Assembly: GCA_016789295.1 (NCBI GenBank)
Contig: JAEUQL010000077.1
Coordinates: forward strand, 1 to 11,253
Origin: Blastocatellia bacterium
GTDB lineage: Bacteria > Acidobacteriota > Blastocatellia > Chloracidobacteriales > JADJPF01
Reading direction: 5' to 3'
Length of the DNA stretch: 11,253 nt
In this document: in pieces, positions 1-5,711 of the stretch
Layout of the letters: the number at the start of each line of letters is the position of its first letter
Position numbering within the stretch: the stretch's first letter is position 1
The notes under the pieces: model-generated
The model's database searches: none
Seen by the model: the letters and a program-made list of their open reading frames with translations, nothing else
Told to the model about the DNA's origin: nothing
Made by a program: the position numbers and the translations under genes

Positions 1-33
1 GATCTCTACAGACCTCTAGTCACAGATTTTCTT

Positions 34-61
34 TTGGATATTTTACTGTAGCTCTGATATT
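34..61 (+). promoter_or_regulatory. weak candidate promoter for the first small gene
   Basis: TTGGAT (34-39) and GATATT (56-61) are separated by 16 bp and lie about 40 bp upstream of the GTG start at 103. Agreement with the sigma-70 consensus is only 3/6 and 4/6, so this is tentative. Confidence 0.25.
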
Positions 62-102
62 TTGAAGTTGTCTTTTCACAAAACTTTAAGGAGTAAAAAA
101 CG

Positions 103-408
103 GTGAGCAGTTCTCAGGATTTTGTAGCCAGCCAAGTCTTTTTCTATCTACGCCGTGATATCAACCAGTCTGTCTTTGCCTTCGATTCTGGTGAAGGACT
201 TACAGTTCCATTCTTCAGTTCTCTCGACCTTGCACAGAAATTTCTGGAAACAACACGTGTCAGAGGTCACTCGGTCGATCTAATAACCCCTACTAGAATG
301 ATGAACTTCCACGAATCTTGCAAGCTAGCTGGAGCAAAATTCCTTCAACTAGACCCACTGCCCGAAGTACTCAAGACAAGCAAAGTTCAAAGCATTACAT
401 TCAAGTAG
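103..408 (+). CDS. small protein of unknown function (101 aa)
   Basis: The GTG start is supported by an SD sequence TAAGGAG at 87-93, 9 nt upstream. I do not recognise the family. The protein is small and soluble, with no signal peptide, membrane segment or cysteine-pair metal site. It alternates strand-like stretches (VFFYLRR, SVFAFDSGEG) with a helix (SLDLAQKFLETT) and a second strand/helix pair (VDLITPTRM, then the region around KLAGAKFLQLDP). This alpha/beta pattern is compatible with a compact single domain such as SseB-N-like folds, but that is only an impression. It converges with the minus-strand operon, whose last stop codon is only 4 bp away. The good SD and clean frame make it a real gene; its role is unknown. 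Confidence 0.75.
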   Translation: MSSSQDFVASQVFFYLRRDINQSVFAFDSGEGLTVPFFSSLDLAQKFLETTRVRGHSVDLITPTRMMNFHESCKLAGAKFLQLDPLPEVLKTSKVQSITFK

Positions 409-412
409 CTTC

Positions 413-616
413 TCAGTCATAGCGTAGCTCTTCTCTGAGATAGTAGCCTCTACAACTGCCACAGATTCCGACAAAGGCTACTATTTCAGCCCTTGGGACA
501 AGCTGCTCGCACTGTGGGCACTTTTCGTAAACTGGTTCATAGCCTGGAACTTCCTGATATTCGTTTATCAAGTTTGCAAAGAAACGTTCTTTGTACTCTT
601 CGTCTCTGTCTCTCAT
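413..616 (-). CDS. small zinc-ribbon protein (67 aa), last gene of the parA operon
   Basis: The protein has an acidic/basic helical N-terminus (residues 1-20) and then two CxxC knuckles, CPQC (C33, C36) and CGSC (C52, C55), spaced as in a four-cysteine zinc ribbon. It starts only 5 bp after the stop of the upstream HTH-protein gene, with a purine-rich AAGGTAGGGG stretch before the ATG, so it is almost certainly translated from the same mRNA as the ParA group. Zinc ribbons of this size usually bind nucleic acid or a protein partner. Here it could be an accessory to the replication/segregation protein encoded just upstream, but that rests only on position. No recognised family name. No plus-strand alternative in this interval is convincing. 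Confidence 0.7.
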   Translation of the reverse strand: MRDRDEEYKERFFANLINEYQEVPGYEPVYEKCPQCEQLVPRAEIVAFVGICGSCRGYYLREELRYD

Positions 617-621
617 AGCCC

Positions 622-1893
622 CTACCTTATGCCAAGGATTTCGTTGACTATGTCGTTATTGTAGATGACGTTGTCTCTGACACAAGCCCTTTTGATATCT
701 TCTATCAGGTCTGCCAACGTAGCACGACCTCCTATGTGGTTTGTCTTTATCCGCTCAACGATCTTTTCAAGGCTTCTCTTTTGCGCTGCTTTTGTCTTGT
801 AACTGTCGTCTTTGGCCGCAAGTAGTCCCTTTGTGAAGTAGGCAAACGAGCCTATTTTGTCAACACTGCGTTCGTATATCTGTCGCATCTGTATCTCTAT
901 GGTGTCGGCATCGAGGTGGGCTACTTTCTTGTAGGCAAACAGATCTGCTTTGGAAGGCTTATTACCCGTAAGCTCTTTGTAGATCGTCATCACTCGCCTT
1001 TGATGATGATCTTTTATATTTCTAAGATCTTCATGATCAATCTCTTTCATGTAGTTCTCTGTGAGCTGGCTCTCTTGGAGCTGGCTCGTAGAGAGCTGGC
1101 TACTATAGAGCTTGCTTGTTGTCTTTTTCATTCTTTCGTCATTAAGAATGGCTGGGATAACGGGTCTATAGTAAGAGCCTCGCGCAACACCTCCATAGAC
1201 TACATTCTCTTTAAGCAGAAGACCTCTCTGCATCAAGTAGGCAGCCTGTCTTTTTATTGAGGCCAGAGATTGGTTACATCTAGCCGCCCAAGCTTCGAGG
1301 CTGATGTGGCAATTAGCTCTTTGAAATCCAAGCGTCAACCTCAGTAGTTGCAGGTATGGAGTTTGTGCCATCGGTGCAAGTTGCGGCAGTATCTCGTCGA
1401 AGACTTGCTGAGGTATTCGTGTATGTTCAACTATGCGCCAATTTATGTTTAGACCTTCTGCTTCAAAATGGTGCGCTTGCCCACTCTGATTAACTATCTT
1501 TCTAGTAGGAAGTGGTGATGGAAGATTCTCCGGGAGCTGGCTCTCTGTGAGCTGGCTCTCTACGACCTGGCTCTTTCTGAGCTTTATTGTTTCCAGATCT
1601 TTAGATTGGAGCTGGCTCTCTGAGCTGGCTCCAATAGAGCTAGCTCCAGTGGAGCTGGTAACCTCTTCGATCTCGCTAGTGATCGTGATCGAAGATCTTT
1701 CGAGATCGGGATTTTCTGCTAGATCTTCGTGCTCTTTTGGTAAAACAGTCTGATCTCTGCCAAGAAGAAACCGCAAAGCCCTTGTAGCAGGTGTTGTTGT
1801 CAAAGCAGGTGGAGCTGTCATCGGCTGATCGGTTTTCTCATTGTTTTCAGCCTTTTCGGATTTTTCTGGTTGCTTTGTTCTCTTTCGTGACAC
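622..1893 (-). CDS. winged-helix / DnaD-like putative replication or segregation protein with internal DNA iterons
   Basis: I chose the GTG at 1891-1893 (423 aa) because AAAGGAGGTT at 1901-1910 places AGGAGG 9 nt upstream. The longer ATG at 1923 has no SD. Order of parts: a charged, disordered N-terminus (1-45); a disordered linker with SQL/GASS repeats (about 80-122); a folded core (about 145-250) with a helix-turn-helix around residues 197-227 (ISLEAWAARC through the segment ending RGLLLK) and a wing; a second linker of SQL repeats (264-279); and a helical C-terminus. Residues 300-360 (IYKELTGNKPSKADL, then FAYFTKGLL) resemble DnaD/DnaB-2 domains of replication initiation proteins. The gene overlaps the end of parA by 47 bp, implying translational coupling. 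I infer a plasmid-Rep-like, helicase-loading or centromere-binding role alongside ParA. It is not a recognisable ParB: no ParB/Srx or KorB motifs are seen. Confidence 0.8.
   Translation of the reverse strand: MSRKRTKQPEKSEKAENNEKTDQPMTAPPALTTTPATRALRFLLGRDQTVLPKEHEDLAENPDLERSSITITSEIEEVTSSTGASSIGASSESQLQSKDLETIKLRKSQVVESQLTESQLPENLPSPLPTRKIVNQSGQAHHFEAEGLNINWRIVEHTRIPQQVFDEILPQLAPMAQTPYLQLLRLTLGFQRANCHISLEAWAARCNQSLASIKRQAAYLMQRGLLLKENVVYGGVARGSYYRPVIPAILNDERMKKTTSKLYSSQLSTSQLQESQLTENYMKEIDHEDLRNIKDHHQRRVMTIYKELTGNKPSKADLFAYKKVAHLDADTIEIQMRQIYERSVDKIGSFAYFTKGLLAAKDDSYKTKAAQKRSLEKIVERIKTNHIGGRATLADLIEDIKRACVRDNVIYNNDIVNEILGIR
1063..1116. repeat. iteron cluster A: four 15-bp-spaced GAGCTGGCT elements
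   Basis: On the plus strand GAGCTGGCT occurs at 1063-1071, 1078-1086 and 1093-1101, and GAGCTTGCT at 1108-1116, exactly every 15 bp. The 6-bp spacers differ (CTCTTG, CGTAGA, ACTATA). The first two extend to the dyad GAGCTGGCTC. On the minus strand they encode the S-Q-L repeats of the second linker of the 622-1893 gene. Confidence 0.9.
1534..1661. repeat. iteron cluster B: eight GAGCTGGCTC-like elements, two reading frames
   Basis: GAGCTGGCTC occurs at 1534, 1549, 1609 and 1622 and the perfect palindrome GAGCTAGCTC at 1637. Degenerate copies lie at 1564 (GACCTGGCT), 1579 (GAGCTTTAT) and 1652 (GAGCTGGTA). Spacing is 15 bp or multiples of it, except 13 bp between 1609 and 1622. That 13-bp step changes the reading frame: copies at 1534-1609 encode S-Q-L, while those at 1622-1637 encode G/A-S-S. 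The DNA word is therefore kept while the peptide changes. Confidence 0.9.
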
Positions 1894-2650
1894 GAGTAAT
1901 AACCTCCTTTGCCAGCCTTGCATAATCGGTATAACCAGGTGTGTTGGGGTAGTCTATTATCGGCCTTCCTTCGGCAGAGGCAGTGGCTAGAGTAGTGTTG
2001 AGGTTGATGGTTGAGTTGAGGAGGTTACCTCCAAAGTCTGCTTTCAGCCGCTCTCTAAGAGATTCAGATTCTCTGACGCCTAGCCTAAAGAAAGTTTGAA
2101 CAGCGTAGAGTGTGACATTTAAGTTAAACTCTCGAACAAGCTCAGCAAGGACTTCTGCCAGATCACCAATCCCTGTAAGTGCAAGCCAGGTTGAAACCGG
2201 TATAAGTACAACCTGTGCTGCTGCTAAAGCATTGATAGTCAATAAGTTTAGTCCAGGAGGGCAGTCTATTATTATATAGTCGTATTGTGGCAGGCTTAGT
2301 AACAGTTGCTTGAGTCTACGTTCTCGGTTAATAACCTCACGCAGCTCAATCTCTCCTATAGCCAATTCACGGTTGGCGGGAAGTATCTCCAGGTTAGCAC
2401 GAACCTCTCTGATAGCATCGGGGGGATCGCATCTGCCAAACAGTACTGTATATATAGTCTTTTCAATAGCATTTGAATCTATTGCAAAAGATCTAGCAAC
2501 GTGTCCTTGTGGGTCGCAATCGACAAGAAGTACTCTGGCAGGCATCTTCGATGGGGACTGTTGTTGAGCTAGAAAAGATGCCAAGTTGACAGCAGTTGTA
2601 GTTTTGCCGACGCCGCCTTTCTGGTTTGCTATAGCAATAATTGTTGACAT
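1847..2650 (-). CDS. parA: ParA/Soj-family chromosome or plasmid partition ATPase
   Basis: A 267-aa deviant-Walker ATPase. Seen in the sequence: the Walker A KGGVGKTT at residues 11-18, including the signature lysine K11 of the MinD/ParA class, the A' motif DCDPQGH at 44-50, and the Walker B YIIIDCPP at 125-132. The length and the lack of an N-terminal HTH match chromosomal Soj or type Ib ParA. Family members bind ATP, dimerise, coat DNA non-specifically and move ParB-bound or cargo complexes. The ATG is preceded by TAAGGAG (2656-2662) at 5 nt. It follows the MerR-like gene by 22 bp and overlaps the next gene by 47 bp. No ParB gene is nearby, so its partner is probably one of the two DNA-binding neighbours. 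Family assignment is very secure; the cargo is unknown. Confidence 0.95.
   Translation of the reverse strand: MSTIIAIANQKGGVGKTTTAVNLASFLAQQQSPSKMPARVLLVDCDPQGHVARSFAIDSNAIEKTIYTVLFGRCDPPDAIREVRANLEILPANRELAIGEIELREVINRERRLKQLLLSLPQYDYIIIDCPPGLNLLTINALAAAQVVLIPVSTWLALTGIGDLAEVLAELVREFNLNVTLYAVQTFFRLGVRESESLRERLKADFGGNLLNSTINLNTTLATASAEGRPIIDYPNTPGYTDYARLAKEVITRVTKENKATRKIRKG
1891..1910 (-). promoter_or_regulatory. SD sequence and GTG start embedded in the 3' end of parA
   Basis: Read on the minus strand, AAAGGAGGTT (1901-1910) sits 9 nt before GTG (1891-1893), inside the parA coding region, which ends at 1847. This fixes the start of the downstream gene and makes it a 47-bp overlapping, coupled pair. 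Confidence 0.8.
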
Positions 2651-2672
2651 ATCTGCTCCTTAGAAAAAGTGG

Positions 2673-3149
2673 TCAGGCGGCTTTCCTGATATCTGGCACT
2701 TTGACTAGCTGTTCTTCAAGTGATAGAAGCAGCAGTTGTTGACGGTGGGCGCGTAGTAGATCGACTACCTCTTTGTCACTGTATGCGTAGTAGACTGACC
2801 TACCGTCGGTGAGCAGAAACGGAGCCGACTCGTAAAGCTCTATGTCTTCGGCTTTGAGCCGTTCTACAACTTTTCTGATCGATTGCAGCGAAAAACCTGC
2901 ACGCCTCAGCTCAGAAACTATCAGCCCTTCGATCACGTCAGTTACTCCATAAAGAGACTTGTGGCCTGGGCCTTTGACTTCGGCTTGTTCTGAGATGCTT
3001 GGTACAACGATCTGTAGCTTTGCCCAGTAACTGACTTGTTGTCTTGTCATCCCCGTTATCTTCATCAATTCCGTCACAGTGTAAGTGCGGGCGGGGAGAA
3101 CAAAGCGTGCCGAGTGCAACGTTCCTTGATCGGTAAATGAGTTAATCAT
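2673..3149 (-). CDS. MerR-family-like DNA-binding protein heading the parA operon
   Basis: I chose the ATG at 3147-3149 (158 aa) because GGAG at 3159-3162 is 9 nt upstream. An in-frame ATG at 3155 and a TTG at 3164 sit too close to that SD. Residues 22-42 form the MerR-type helix-turn-helix (YTVTELMKITGM, then TRQQVSYWAK). The wing and second helix pair follow at about 59-98 (GHKSLYGVTDVIEGL, then LRRAGFSLQSIRKV), as in MerR, SoxR and RacA-type proteins. The C-terminus (about 118-150) is helical and leucine-rich, so a dimerisation segment rather than a metal or drug sensor; there are no conserved effector cysteines. As first gene of the operon it may autoregulate through the A+T-rich repeats just upstream, or, like RacA, act directly in chromosome organisation with ParA. 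The second idea is inference. Confidence 0.85.
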   Translation of the reverse strand: MINSFTDQGTLHSARFVLPARTYTVTELMKITGMTRQQVSYWAKLQIVVPSISEQAEVKGPGHKSLYGVTDVIEGLIVSELRRAGFSLQSIRKVVERLKAEDIELYESAPFLLTDGRSVYYAYSDKEVVDLLRAHRQQLLLLSLEEQLVKVPDIRKAA

Positions 3150-3180
3150 CTGCATTGACTCCAACTCTCTGAAATTAATA

Positions 3181-3240
3181 AATATTTTTAACTAGTATGA
3201 ACTATTTTGAAGTATTCAACACTATTTTTAAATATCAAAA
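3181..3240. promoter_or_regulatory. three 20-bp direct repeats upstream of the MerR-like/parA operon
   Basis: AATATTTTTA (3181), ACTATTTTGA (3201) and ACTATTTTTA (3221) recur at exactly 20-bp intervals, about two helical turns. Overlapping them are the inverted repeats TTGAA-GTA-TTCAA (3207-3219) and TAGT-ATGA-ACTA (3193-3204). The block lies 32-91 bp upstream of the MerR-like start in an A+T-rich gap. It is a plausible operator or centromere-like site and must overlap the operon promoter, though I cannot pick out a convincing -35/-10 pair. Confidence 0.5.
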
Positions 3241-3326
3241 AAAGGAAAATTTAACAACCTTTAGAGGCTTTTAATCAGATAAGCAGAGTTGAGCTGTAGC
3301 AGGGAAGGAGATTTTAAGGGAGAATG

Positions 3327-3396
3327 GGTAAGATGTAGCACCGGGCACAAGTCAATAAGTTGACGATTTTGGCGCAGTGCTACCCTGTCTGTTACC
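3327..3396. other. nested inverted repeats at the 3' end of the transglycosylase-like gene
   Basis: Three nested pairs can form one arm: GGTAA (3327-3331) with TTACC (3392-3396), GTAGCAC (3335-3341) with GTGCTAC (3377-3383), and GTCAA (3351-3355) with TTGAC (3360-3364). The outer pair overlaps the stop codon. There is no U-run after it on the minus strand, so it is not a standard intrinsic terminator. It may be a 3' UTR processing or stability element. Confidence 0.4.
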
Positions 3397-4771
3397 TTCG
3401 ACGTGTCTTTACAGGCTTGGCTGCCTTCTTGTTTTTGGTAAATACGTTCTTCTTAACAACCCTCACAGTTTTGGTTTTCAGCTTCTTTTGAGGTTTGGAG
3501 CTAACTCTGTAAGACTTGTTGTAAGTTCTTGTAGTAGAAGGTCGGTAAGAAGCAGTTTCTGTAACATAACTGGCTTTGACAGGGCCTGTTGTTATAGAAC
3601 TGTCGAGTGAGTTGAGAATAGTTAGATAGATCTGTGTCTCTCTTGGAAGAGAGTATTTCCAAGAAGTTCCTCTAGACAGTGTTTTGGGTACTCTTACAGG
3701 GTTGGAGTTATAGCCTGCAGCCATCAACTCTTCTTCTGTTGCGTGCCCAGCGTCTATTGCATCCTGGACAGAGTCTTTAGAGAGAAAATAGTTATTATAT
3801 TTGCGTAGATAAAGCAGCATAGCTTTGGCAGCATTTGAGTGATCTATCATTCCAGCTTCAAAGTCGGAATTGAGTTTGACATCTGGAAATGAGGCTTTCA
3901 CTTCTCTGTAGGTTGGTTGGATCATCTGTACCATACCACCTGCTCCAGCACTGCTTACAGAATACCTGTAGGTATTACCTTTGTTGAGTGCATAAAGTGC
4001 AAGGACTTCGTTAAATAGTGTTTCTTGATCTTCCGAACGGAACCTGTCATGGTCTACGTGTTCTACGACACAGAGCAGTTTTGCGAGATTCTGAACTTTT
4101 TCTGTGATCTCGTAACCTTGCTGTTTTAATGTAGAAGAGGCTTTCAAGAGAGTCTTCTCTATGTAGTCTTCTCCTATCTTATAAAAATCGTGTTGCTGAA
4201 GTGCTTTGTGGGCAGGGGTGTAGTAGGCCATTTCCTTAAAGGTGTTGCCCTTAATTATTGGATACTTGACCATAAGTGGATAAAGGTTAGGATTTTTAGA
4301 CTCAAGCAGTAGTTTTGTATTTACATAGTTGGGCTGTTCAACCTTTATCGAAAACTCTGTCCCATCTTCAAATCTGAAATATTCATTATAGTCTTTGGTC
4401 AGGAAATCACTCTTTAACATTTTGACAGCAGATATTTTACCTGTTTTTGCATTGTATATAGATATGCCAACTGTAAACATATCGACTGGACAATCTTCGA
4501 CTAGCAATGTTTTGGCTTCTTCCAGCTTTGCTAGGAGTTTCTCTTCAAAAGGGACACGCCTATTCCTGCGATTTGAGGAGTTTTCAGAGCTATTTTCAAA
4601 GCTCTTGTAGTCTTTGAGATCTTTTGCATTGGCTGGACTGATGGGATGGGCTGATGTGTAAGTAGTAAGAGATACACTCAAAGCCAAAGTAGAAACAAAA
4701 AGAAGGTAACGCCTTAAAAGCTTGTTCTTCTCTACGCCTTGCTCAACAGTTTCACAGATGCTGCCAGACAA
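3392..4771 (-). CDS. exported lytic-transglycosylase-like (SLT-fold) protein
   Basis: The TTG start (459 aa) is supported by GGAGGT at 4777-4782, 5 nt upstream. Residues 18-49 look like a signal peptide: KLLRR, a hydrophobic run around LLFVSTLALSVSL, then small residues before PANA. The C-terminal half matches the goose-lysozyme/SLT pattern: candidate catalytic Glu at 237 (LLCVVEHVDHD), GAGGMVQMIQPTYR at 276-289 corresponding to the G-x-x-G-L-M-Q-x-x-P-x-T motif, AGYNSNP at 352-358 for the A-Y-N-x-G-x motif, and ETQIYL at 378-383 for the E-T-x-x-Y motif. Such enzymes cleave murein glycan strands in the periplasm. The region between (about 70-230) is unfamiliar, and residues 415-459 are a strongly basic tail that could bind wall polymer or DNA. 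The expected ES at the catalytic site is EH here, so activity needs testing. Confidence 0.75.
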   Translation of the reverse strand: MSGSICETVEQGVEKNKLLRRYLLFVSTLALSVSLTTYTSAHPISPANAKDLKDYKSFENSSENSSNRRNRRVPFEEKLLAKLEEAKTLLVEDCPVDMFTVGISIYNAKTGKISAVKMLKSDFLTKDYNEYFRFEDGTEFSIKVEQPNYVNTKLLLESKNPNLYPLMVKYPIIKGNTFKEMAYYTPAHKALQQHDFYKIGEDYIEKTLLKASSTLKQQGYEITEKVQNLAKLLCVVEHVDHDRFRSEDQETLFNEVLALYALNKGNTYRYSVSSAGAGGMVQMIQPTYREVKASFPDVKLNSDFEAGMIDHSNAAKAMLLYLRKYNNYFLSKDSVQDAIDAGHATEEELMAAGYNSNPVRVPKTLSRGTSWKYSLPRETQIYLTILNSLDSSITTGPVKASYVTETASYRPSTTRTYNKSYRVSSKPQKKLKTKTVRVVKKNVFTKNKKAAKPVKTRRR

Positions 4772-4817
4772 AATCCACCTCCACCAAAGAGTCTATAAGG
4801 TTTTAGTTAAAGAGTCT

Positions 4818-4847
4818 TCTCCAATGAGGCCCAATGGGGCTTGGAGA
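4818..4847. promoter_or_regulatory. hairpin in the leader of the transglycosylase-like gene
   Basis: TCTCCAA (4818-4824) pairs with TTGGAGA (4841-4847), and inside it GCCC (4829-4832) pairs with GGGC (4837-4840) around an AATG loop. It lies 47-76 nt upstream of the TTG start, in the untranslated leader if transcription starts further upstream. It has no terminator U-run. The remainder of the 4772-5071 gap shows no gene. Confidence 0.35.
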
Positions 4848-5009
4848 GAAAGGTCTAAAAAATTAACTTTAAGATTAAAAGTATAGATGTAAGTTTTTCG
4901 GTCTCTGATGCCTCTAATGCTTCTAAAGTCTTCAGATCTTAGGTCTTTATGCCGTGATCGATATTAACACCCAGAAGAGAAATAGGTAAATAGATAGATA
5001 TCAGAACAG

Positions 5010-5027
5010 AGCCTGCCAGAGCAGGCT
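5010..5027 (-). terminator. candidate terminator for the zinc-ribbon/Tudor-like gene
   Basis: AGCCTGC (5010-5016) and GCAGGCT (5021-5027) form a perfect 7-bp G+C-rich stem with a CAGA loop (plus-strand reading), 44 bp beyond the stop of the 5072-5452 gene. On the minus strand the following bases are only moderately U-rich, so it is a weak intrinsic terminator at best. Confidence 0.4.
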
Positions 5028-5071
5028 GCTGTAAAGACTTGCGAACGAAATAGATCAGTAAACTCAATATA

Positions 5072-5452
5072 CTACCTGTTTTGCAGAAGTATACGGATTC
5101 CATCAGCAAACTTGACTTCTATCTTATGTTGATCTCGTTCGGATAGCACTTTTCCTACGCCAAATGTAGGATGTGCTATCACCTCCCCTTCTTTGTAACT
5201 CTCTTTCATATTGTAGTTTCTGCTTGGAAAAAGCTTCTCTTCTACAACAGTTGATGTACTAGTCCGGCTGGCTGCACGCTTTGTGGTGCTGCGCGGGGAG
5301 GGTTGTTTGTAGTTTCTGTAGCTGTTGCACATTCCACAGATGACTTTTTTGATTGAACCGTCAGGGTCTTGAGCCACAATTCTGTGAGTTCGGTCCATAC
5401 GACAACGACCACAAAAGGCTTCTATCTCCTGTCCTACTCGACTCTGACTCAT
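5072..5452 (-). CDS. small zinc-ribbon plus CarD/Tudor-like protein (126 aa)
   Basis: There are two parts. Residues 10-45 hold a zinc ribbon with C14/C17 (CGRC) and C39/C42 (CGMC), with a THRIV strand between the pairs. After a basic Ser/Thr-rich linker (50-80), residues 86-126 (YKEGEVIAHPTFGVGKVLS, then IEVKFADGIRILL) match the five-strand SH3/Tudor-like unit found in CarD/TRCF N-termini and at the C-terminus of UvrD/PcrA helicases, where the H-P-x-F-G-x-G-x-V turn is typical. In those families the unit contacts RNA polymerase beta. I infer a transcription- or RNA-polymerase-associated factor. SD AGGAG (5465-5469) is 12 nt before the ATG, slightly long. A stand-alone fusion of these two small domains is unusual but intact. 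The gene is monocistronic by spacing. Confidence 0.7.
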   Translation of the reverse strand: MSQSRVGQEIEAFCGRCRMDRTHRIVAQDPDGSIKKVICGMCNSYRNYKQPSPRSTTKRAASRTSTSTVVEEKLFPSRNYNMKESYKEGEVIAHPTFGVGKVLSERDQHKIEVKFADGIRILLQNR

Positions 5453-5492
5453 ATTATGAGTATTCTCCTAACCTATTAAGATCGTTGCTGAT

Positions 5493-5520
5493 CATATAGG
5501 CAAAACACTTTGATAGGCAA
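5493..5520 (-). promoter_or_regulatory. candidate promoter for the zinc-ribbon/Tudor-like gene
   Basis: On the minus strand TTGCCT (5515-5520) and TATATG (5493-5498) are 16 bp apart, about 40 bp upstream of the ATG at 5452; each matches consensus at 4/6. The word ATAGGCAA occurs twice here (plus strand 5496-5503 and 5513-5520), 17 bp apart, overlapping both hexamers, so it may be an operator. Confidence 0.35.
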
Positions 5521-5613
5521 GTTACATATTGGGGAAATGGTGGATGTTTCGCTCCACGCAGAGAAAGAATTTGACTTTTCTGTTAAAAAAGCTTAATCAA
5601 GATACGATCCTCT

Positions 5614-5641
5614 TTTACATTTGTAATAAATTCTTTATAGT
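5614..5641 (+). promoter_or_regulatory. sigma-70-type promoter for the coiled-coil gene
   Basis: TTTACA (5614-5619) and TATAGT (5636-5641) are 16 bp apart, each 5/6 to consensus. The predicted transcript start near 5648 leaves about 64 nt before the ATG at 5712. Confidence 0.55.
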
Positions 5642-5711
5642 CAGCTTAGGTTTTCAGCAAGTTCCTCGAAGATGAGCCGATTTGGGGAGAAGGGTTTTTG
5701 GTATAGAACAG

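Noticed and set aside
411..440. TCTCAG/CTGAGA inverted repeat as a bidirectional terminator between convergent genes
   Set aside because: Only a 6-bp stem with an 18-nt loop and no U-run on either strand.
1063..1661. Regularly spaced repeats as a CRISPR array
   Set aside because: The unit is 9-10 bp with 6-bp spacers inside an open coding frame, far shorter than CRISPR repeats and spacers; no cas genes.
622..1923. ATG at 1923 as the start of the wHTH gene
   Set aside because: No SD precedes it, whereas the GTG at 1893 has a consensus AGGAGG at 9 nt.
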